From Sphingomonadales bacterium (GTDB lineage Bacteria > Pseudomonadota > Alphaproteobacteria > Sphingomonadales > Sphingomonadaceae), in NCBI GenBank assembly GCA_013298745.1, contig JAAFIT010000002.1, positions 1 through 27,169 on the forward strand: 27,169 nucleotides of DNA, read 5' to 3'. This document shows positions 23,745-27,169 of this stretch, one piece after another. The notes under the pieces were generated by a model, which saw only the letters and a program-made list of their open reading frames with translations, made no database searches and was not told where the DNA came from. Position numbers and translations under genes: made by a program. Positions within the stretch are counted from its first letter, which is position 1. Each line of letters begins with the position of its first letter.

Positions 23745-25994
23745 TCAACGGAAGTTAAGCGCGGCGCTGACACCGAAGGTGCGCGGCGCGCCATAGACGC
23801 GAAAGCCGTTGCCAAGGGCGCTCTGGTTGATGCCTTGCGTGACATAGCGCTCGTCGAAGAGGTTCTTTGCCCAGACCGAGATGTCCCAACGGTCGTCTTT
23901 CAGCATCGTTATGCGGCCATTGACCACCCAGAACTCATCCGCTGCGATGATCGGATCGTTAATCGCGTCCTTGAAGGCATATCCCGAATAGCGCACATCG
24001 GCCTGGAACCGCAGCGCCAGACTGTCGGAGAGATCGATGGTGTAGGCCGCGCCGGCGTTGGCGCTGAAGCTCGGCGCATCGGGAAGGCGATTGCCGGCCG
24101 GCACATCGCCGCTCGATGTGGCGAATGCTCCCAACCGCGAGTGGAGCAAGCCGATGCCGACATTGAGATTGAAGTTCCTGGTTGCCGCCCAGTTCAGGTC
24201 CAGATCGGCGCCATAGATTTCGGCATCTTCGACATTGCCGAGCCGCTGGATCGGCAAATTACCGACCGTGTCGCGGATGAAGGTCTGCACATCCGAATAG
24301 TCGTAATAGAAAACCGACCCGTTGAAGTTCAGCCCGGCATCGGGGACGCTTTGCTTGAGGCCGACTTCATAGGCGATGATCGATTCCGGCTTATAGGGCA
24401 CCAGCTGGCCGGAATTGGTTGCAACCCCGGCAAAGAACCCGCCGCTCTTCACGCCGCGCGTAATGCTGCCGTAGACAAGTGTCTGTTCCGTCGGTGTCCA
24501 GTTGAGGCCGGCCTTCCACGACCATTGATTGTCGGTGATCTCGGCATCCACTGCGGCCAGCGTGACCGGGGGCGAGCCGAACGGCGCAAACGACAGAAAG
24601 CTTGCCGGTGGCAGCGACACCAGATCGATCGTGCTGCCGACATTGCTGCGCTTCTCATAGGTATAGCGTCCGCCAGCCAGCAGGCTCAGCGTCGAGGCGA
24701 TTTTCCACTCGACATCGGCGAACAAAGCATAAGCTTCGGTCCGCTGGTCAGACGACGTAAAGGTGGTGGTGTTGAGCAGCGCTGGCAGATTGCCGTCATA
24801 GCTTGTGACGATATGATCCTTGAGGAAGGACGCGCCGGCCATCCAGGTGAACTGATCGGTCGATTGCGAAGCGCGGAGCTCCTGGCTGAACTGCTTCACA
24901 CTGTCTTTTGTGATGAAGTCGAGGATGGCAAACGGGCTGGCGTCGGTATCGACGCCCCAAATGCGGTCGAAATCGATGTAGCTGGTGATCGACGTCAGCT
25001 GCACTTGCCCTAGTCGGGCTTCGATGCGGCCGGTGACAGCGTACTTGTTGGCATTAAAGATTGGATCATAAGACCAGGCGCCGCGGAACGGATCGCCATC
25101 GGTGTCACTATAGCCGAGGAAGTTGATACAGCTCTGGTCGCCGGGGCAGGCCACGTTGGCCGGGGTCGACGGGCCGCGAATGGCGCCGAAGAATTCCGGA
25201 GCCCCCAGCTCTGACCGTGTGTGCTGGCCTTCGACCTTCAGCGACAGTTTCCAGACATCGTCAGGTTGCCACAGCAACTGGGCGCGGCCGAGCAGATCGG
25301 CGCGGCGCCCAAGATTCCGGTCGCGCTGTGTGTCGTAGAAAAAGCCGTCGCCTTGCCACATCCCCTTGGCGGCGACGCGCAACGCCAGCGTGTCGCCCAA
25401 TGGCACATTGACGGCACCTTCGATCTCGCCGGTGAGATAGTTGCCGAAGGTTCCGGCGACGCGCCCTTCAGTGACGCCGAGCTTTGGTTGGGCTGTAATC
25501 ACATTGATGGCGCCGGCCGTGGCATTGCGGCCGTAAAGCGTGCCTTGCGGGCCCTTGAGGATCTCGAGCCGTTCCAGATCAAAGAAGTTGAAATCCATCA
25601 GCGCAAGCGAGCCGAGATAGACGTCATCGACATAGACACCGGCGCTCGGGCTGTTGGTCGCGCTGAAATCGTTGAGGCCGACGCCGCGGATCGTGATCAC
25701 CGGGACCAGCCCAGGGATATTCTCTTTCACCGCGACATTGGGGCTGAGCTGCGGGAGGTTGGAGACGCCCTGGATACGCTGCGCACGAATCGCTTCGGCG
25801 TTTGCCACCGTCAGGGTGATGCCGACATCATTGGCGCTCTGGGCACGGCGCTGGGCCGTGACGATGATTTCGTTCTCGTCTTCTACAGCTTCGGCGGCGC
25901 TTGCCTGACCCGCTGCGCCCATCGCAACCGCAAGCACCATCGCAGTGCCCATTACGCGATATGAGGCCTTTGTCCCGGACACACGCATCTTCAT
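23745..25994 (-). CDS. TonB-dependent outer-membrane receptor 2
   Basis: A 749-residue outer-membrane active transporter. The start chosen is ATG 25994 (MKMRVSG), directly after GGGGGGA and followed by a signal peptide that ends near QASAA (about 33). The TonB-box region is ENEIIVTAQRR at about 40-50. The plug includes ITIRGVGLNDFSATNSPSAG and LKGPQGTLYGRNATAGAINV; the barrel follows, ending ALNFR. The plug style (VTAQRR, RNATAGAIN) is that of the large sphingomonad receptor group with unknown, often hydrophobic or aromatic/terpenoid substrates. The serine hydrolase 11 bp downstream is in the same unit, and a divergent tandem-TetR regulator is next to its promoter. Confidence 0.95.
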   Translation of the reverse strand: MKMRVSGTKASYRVMGTAMVLAVAMGAAGQASAAEAVEDENEIIVTAQRRAQSANDVGITLTVANAEAIRAQRIQGVSNLPQLSPNVAVKENIPGLVPVITIRGVGLNDFSATNSPSAGVYVDDVYLGSLALMDFNFFDLERLEILKGPQGTLYGRNATAGAINVITAQPKLGVTEGRVAGTFGNYLTGEIEGAVNVPLGDTLALRVAAKGMWQGDGFFYDTQRDRNLGRRADLLGRAQLLWQPDDVWKLSLKVEGQHTRSELGAPEFFGAIRGPSTPANVACPGDQSCINFLGYSDTDGDPFRGAWSYDPIFNANKYAVTGRIEARLGQVQLTSITSYIDFDRIWGVDTDASPFAILDFITKDSVKQFSQELRASQSTDQFTWMAGASFLKDHIVTSYDGNLPALLNTTTFTSSDQRTEAYALFADVEWKIASTLSLLAGGRYTYEKRSNVGSTIDLVSLPPASFLSFAPFGSPPVTLAAVDAEITDNQWSWKAGLNWTPTEQTLVYGSITRGVKSGGFFAGVATNSGQLVPYKPESIIAYEVGLKQSVPDAGLNFNGSVFYYDYSDVQTFIRDTVGNLPIQRLGNVEDAEIYGADLDLNWAATRNFNLNVGIGLLHSRLGAFATSSGDVPAGNRLPDAPSFSANAGAAYTIDLSDSLALRFQADVRYSGYAFKDAINDPIIAADEFWVVNGRITMLKDDRWDISVWAKNLFDERYVTQGINQSALGNGFRVYGAPRTFGVSAALNFR

Positions 25995-26027
25995 TCCCCC
26001 CATACACGCCGGATCTTGCCGACCGTT

Positions 26028-26047
26028 CCCAAACTTCGACGTTTGGG
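26028..26047. promoter_or_regulatory. 20-bp perfect inverted repeat in the receptor 2/TetR divergent region
   Basis: CCCAAAC at 26028-26034 and GTTTGGG at 26041-26047 are perfect seven-base arms around a 6-base centre (TTCGAC). The size suits a TetR-family operator. It lies 34 bp upstream of the TonB receptor 2 start and 97 bp upstream of the divergent regulator start. TCGACA also occurs at 26092-26097 and 26108-26113 as a direct repeat. Binding is inferred. Confidence 0.5.
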
Positions 26048-26143
26048 TTGGCCTGCATTCCATCACGCCAAATGCGAGGCGTCAAGATTTTTCGACAGTA
26101 GAGTATCTCGACAAACGTTGCGGACCAATCGGCGCTGTTCTAC

Positions 26144-27169
26144 ATGCCCGTTATGGGCGCGACGGCAGCAAGCAATCGCCGGTCATTCCGGCATGAAGAA
26201 CGGCGCACGGCTCTGCTCGCGGCGGCCGCGCAGGCGATCAATTCGCTGGGTGCTGGCGCCATCAACCTCAACGAGATCGCCGCCCGCATCGGCCTGTCGC
26301 GAAATGCACTCTATTATTACGTCGCGGACCGCACCGAACTGGTGTTCGAATGCTATCGCCAGACCTGCGAAGCGGCACTGGCGGACCTGGCCGAAGCCGA
26401 AGCTGCCAGCGAAGACGCCGGGGAACGTCTGCGGCGTTTCATCGATCTCGGGTTGGCGCATGATCGCCCGGTGCACGCGGTGCTCAGTGACCATGATATG
26501 CTTCCGGAACCGCAGCGGCGCACGATCCTCGACCTGCGTGCGCGCCAGATCGACAGGCTGACCGCGATTATCCGCGCAGGCATCGATCAGCGGCGTTTCC
26601 GGCCCTGCGATGCCGAACTGGTTGCTCAGGCCCTGGCCGGCATGCTGTCATGGGCGCAGCTTTCCGCCGCTTGGCTGGCCCATCGCGACGCACCTGCGAA
26701 CCGACGGCGCGCTGCCGAGGCGATGCACGCGCTGCTGCTGCACGGAGTGGCGGCGCCCGAATCGCGATTACCAGCCTTTCCGACCCTTTGGCCGCGTGCT
26801 TTCAACGCGTTCGACCGCCAGGCTGCTTCTGATGCCAAGGCCGAGCAGTTGATCGCCGCAGCGTCGCGGCTTTTCAACCAGCGCGGCATCGCCGGCGTCT
26901 CGCTAGACGAAATCGGTGCGACTGTCGGCGCATCAAAAGGGGCCGTTTATCACTATTTTCCCGACAAGGCGGCGCTGGTCGAAAGCTGTCTGGAACGGGC
27001 CTTTGGTTTGTATGACGAGTATATGAGCGCGGCCACGAGCTATCAGGGCAACGGACTGGTTAAGGCGATGATGTTGCATCATCTCAATTCCCAGGCCCAA
27101 GCCGGGCCGATTGCGCCGATGTTGCTTCACCCTGGTTATGACAGCCTTTCAGTTGGCGCCCGTGAGCGG
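26144..27169 (+). CDS. Tandem TetR-type regulator with two DNA-binding domains, 3'-truncated
   Basis: The frame opens at ATG 26144 (the frame is closed upstream by TAG 26099-26101) and has no stop through the window end, giving 342 residues of an incomplete protein. Two TetR_N helix-turn-helix domains are present in one uninterrupted frame. The first is at about 18-70 (INLNEIAARIGLSRNALYYY then VADRTELV). The second is at about 230-285 (VSLDEIGATVGASKGAVYHY then FPDKAALV). Between them is a helical ligand-domain-like region of about 150 residues; a second one probably follows the second HTH. It is divergent from TonB receptor 2 and probably controls that unit, perhaps through the inverted repeat at 26028-26047. 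The ribosome site is poor. Confidence 0.85.
   Translation, partial: MPVMGATAASNRRSFRHEERRTALLAAAAQAINSLGAGAINLNEIAARIGLSRNALYYYVADRTELVFECYRQTCEAALADLAEAEAASEDAGERLRRFIDLGLAHDRPVHAVLSDHDMLPEPQRRTILDLRARQIDRLTAIIRAGIDQRRFRPCDAELVAQALAGMLSWAQLSAAWLAHRDAPANRRRAAEAMHALLLHGVAAPESRLPAFPTLWPRAFNAFDRQAASDAKAEQLIAAASRLFNQRGIAGVSLDEIGATVGASKGAVYHYFPDKAALVESCLERAFGLYDEYMSAATSYQGNGLVKAMMLHHLNSQAQAGPIAPMLLHPGYDSLSVGARER

Noticed and set aside
1..27169. CRISPR arrays, tRNA/rRNA genes, insertion sequences, phage genes or tandem repeats
   Set aside because: None was recognised on reading the window; all long regions are explained by metabolic, transport and regulatory genes.

Overview
The window is GC-rich DNA from a Gram-negative alphaproteobacterium, most likely a sphingomonad. 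The evidence is two large TonB-dependent receptors with sphingomonad-style plugs, a TPR-sulfotransferase beside one of them, paired sterol-desaturase-like genes, and a dense layout with many ATGA/GTGA start-stop overlaps. No rRNA, tRNA, insertion sequence or CRISPR array was seen.

Layout. 1-2.5 kb: a truncated GNAT-like gene, a 349-bp spacer with a short HipA-like relic, then a sterol-desaturase-family di-iron enzyme overlapping a two-TM hypothetical protein. 2.5-5.2 kb: a membrane hybrid histidine kinase overlapping a REC-LuxR response regulator. 5.3-7.8 kb: TonB-dependent receptor 1. 7.8-10.3 kb, minus strand: a metallo-beta-lactamase-fold hydrolase overlapping a TPR-sulfotransferase. 10.4-20.4 kb: an eight-gene plus-strand operon (substrate-binding lipoprotein, permease, ATPase, NikR-like regulator, two DUF1989 proteins, biotin-dependent carboxylase, allophanate hydrolase). 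20.5-22.4 kb: a second sterol-desaturase paralogue and a secreted beta-propeller. 22.6-26.0 kb, minus strand: TonB-dependent receptor 2 and a beta-lactamase-family serine hydrolase. 26.1 kb to the end: a divergent regulator with two TetR DNA-binding domains, open at the window edge.

The operon would traditionally be called urea carboxylase/allophanate hydrolase. The two DUF1989 genes (urea carboxylase-associated proteins 1 and 2, since shown in other bacteria to be the carboxyguanidine deiminase subunits CgdA/CgdB) make guanidine the better substrate. The expected route is guanidine uptake by the ABC transporter, ATP- and biotin-dependent carboxylation to carboxyguanidine, deimination to allophanate, and hydrolysis to ammonia and CO2.

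The most interesting signal is in its control. The operon encodes a NikR-type ribbon-helix-helix protein that aligns without gaps to the E. coli NikR metal-binding region but has lost two of the four nickel ligands (His89 to Phe, Cys95 to Ser). Two copies of an inverted repeat, TATTA-N16-TAATA, lie exactly upstream of the first operon gene and just upstream of the regulator gene. The N16 spacing equals that of the known NikR operator (GTATGA-N16-TCATAC). No guanidine riboswitch was recognised in the leader. This looks like a self-regulated, NikR-derived, possibly non-nickel-sensing switch for guanidine catabolism.
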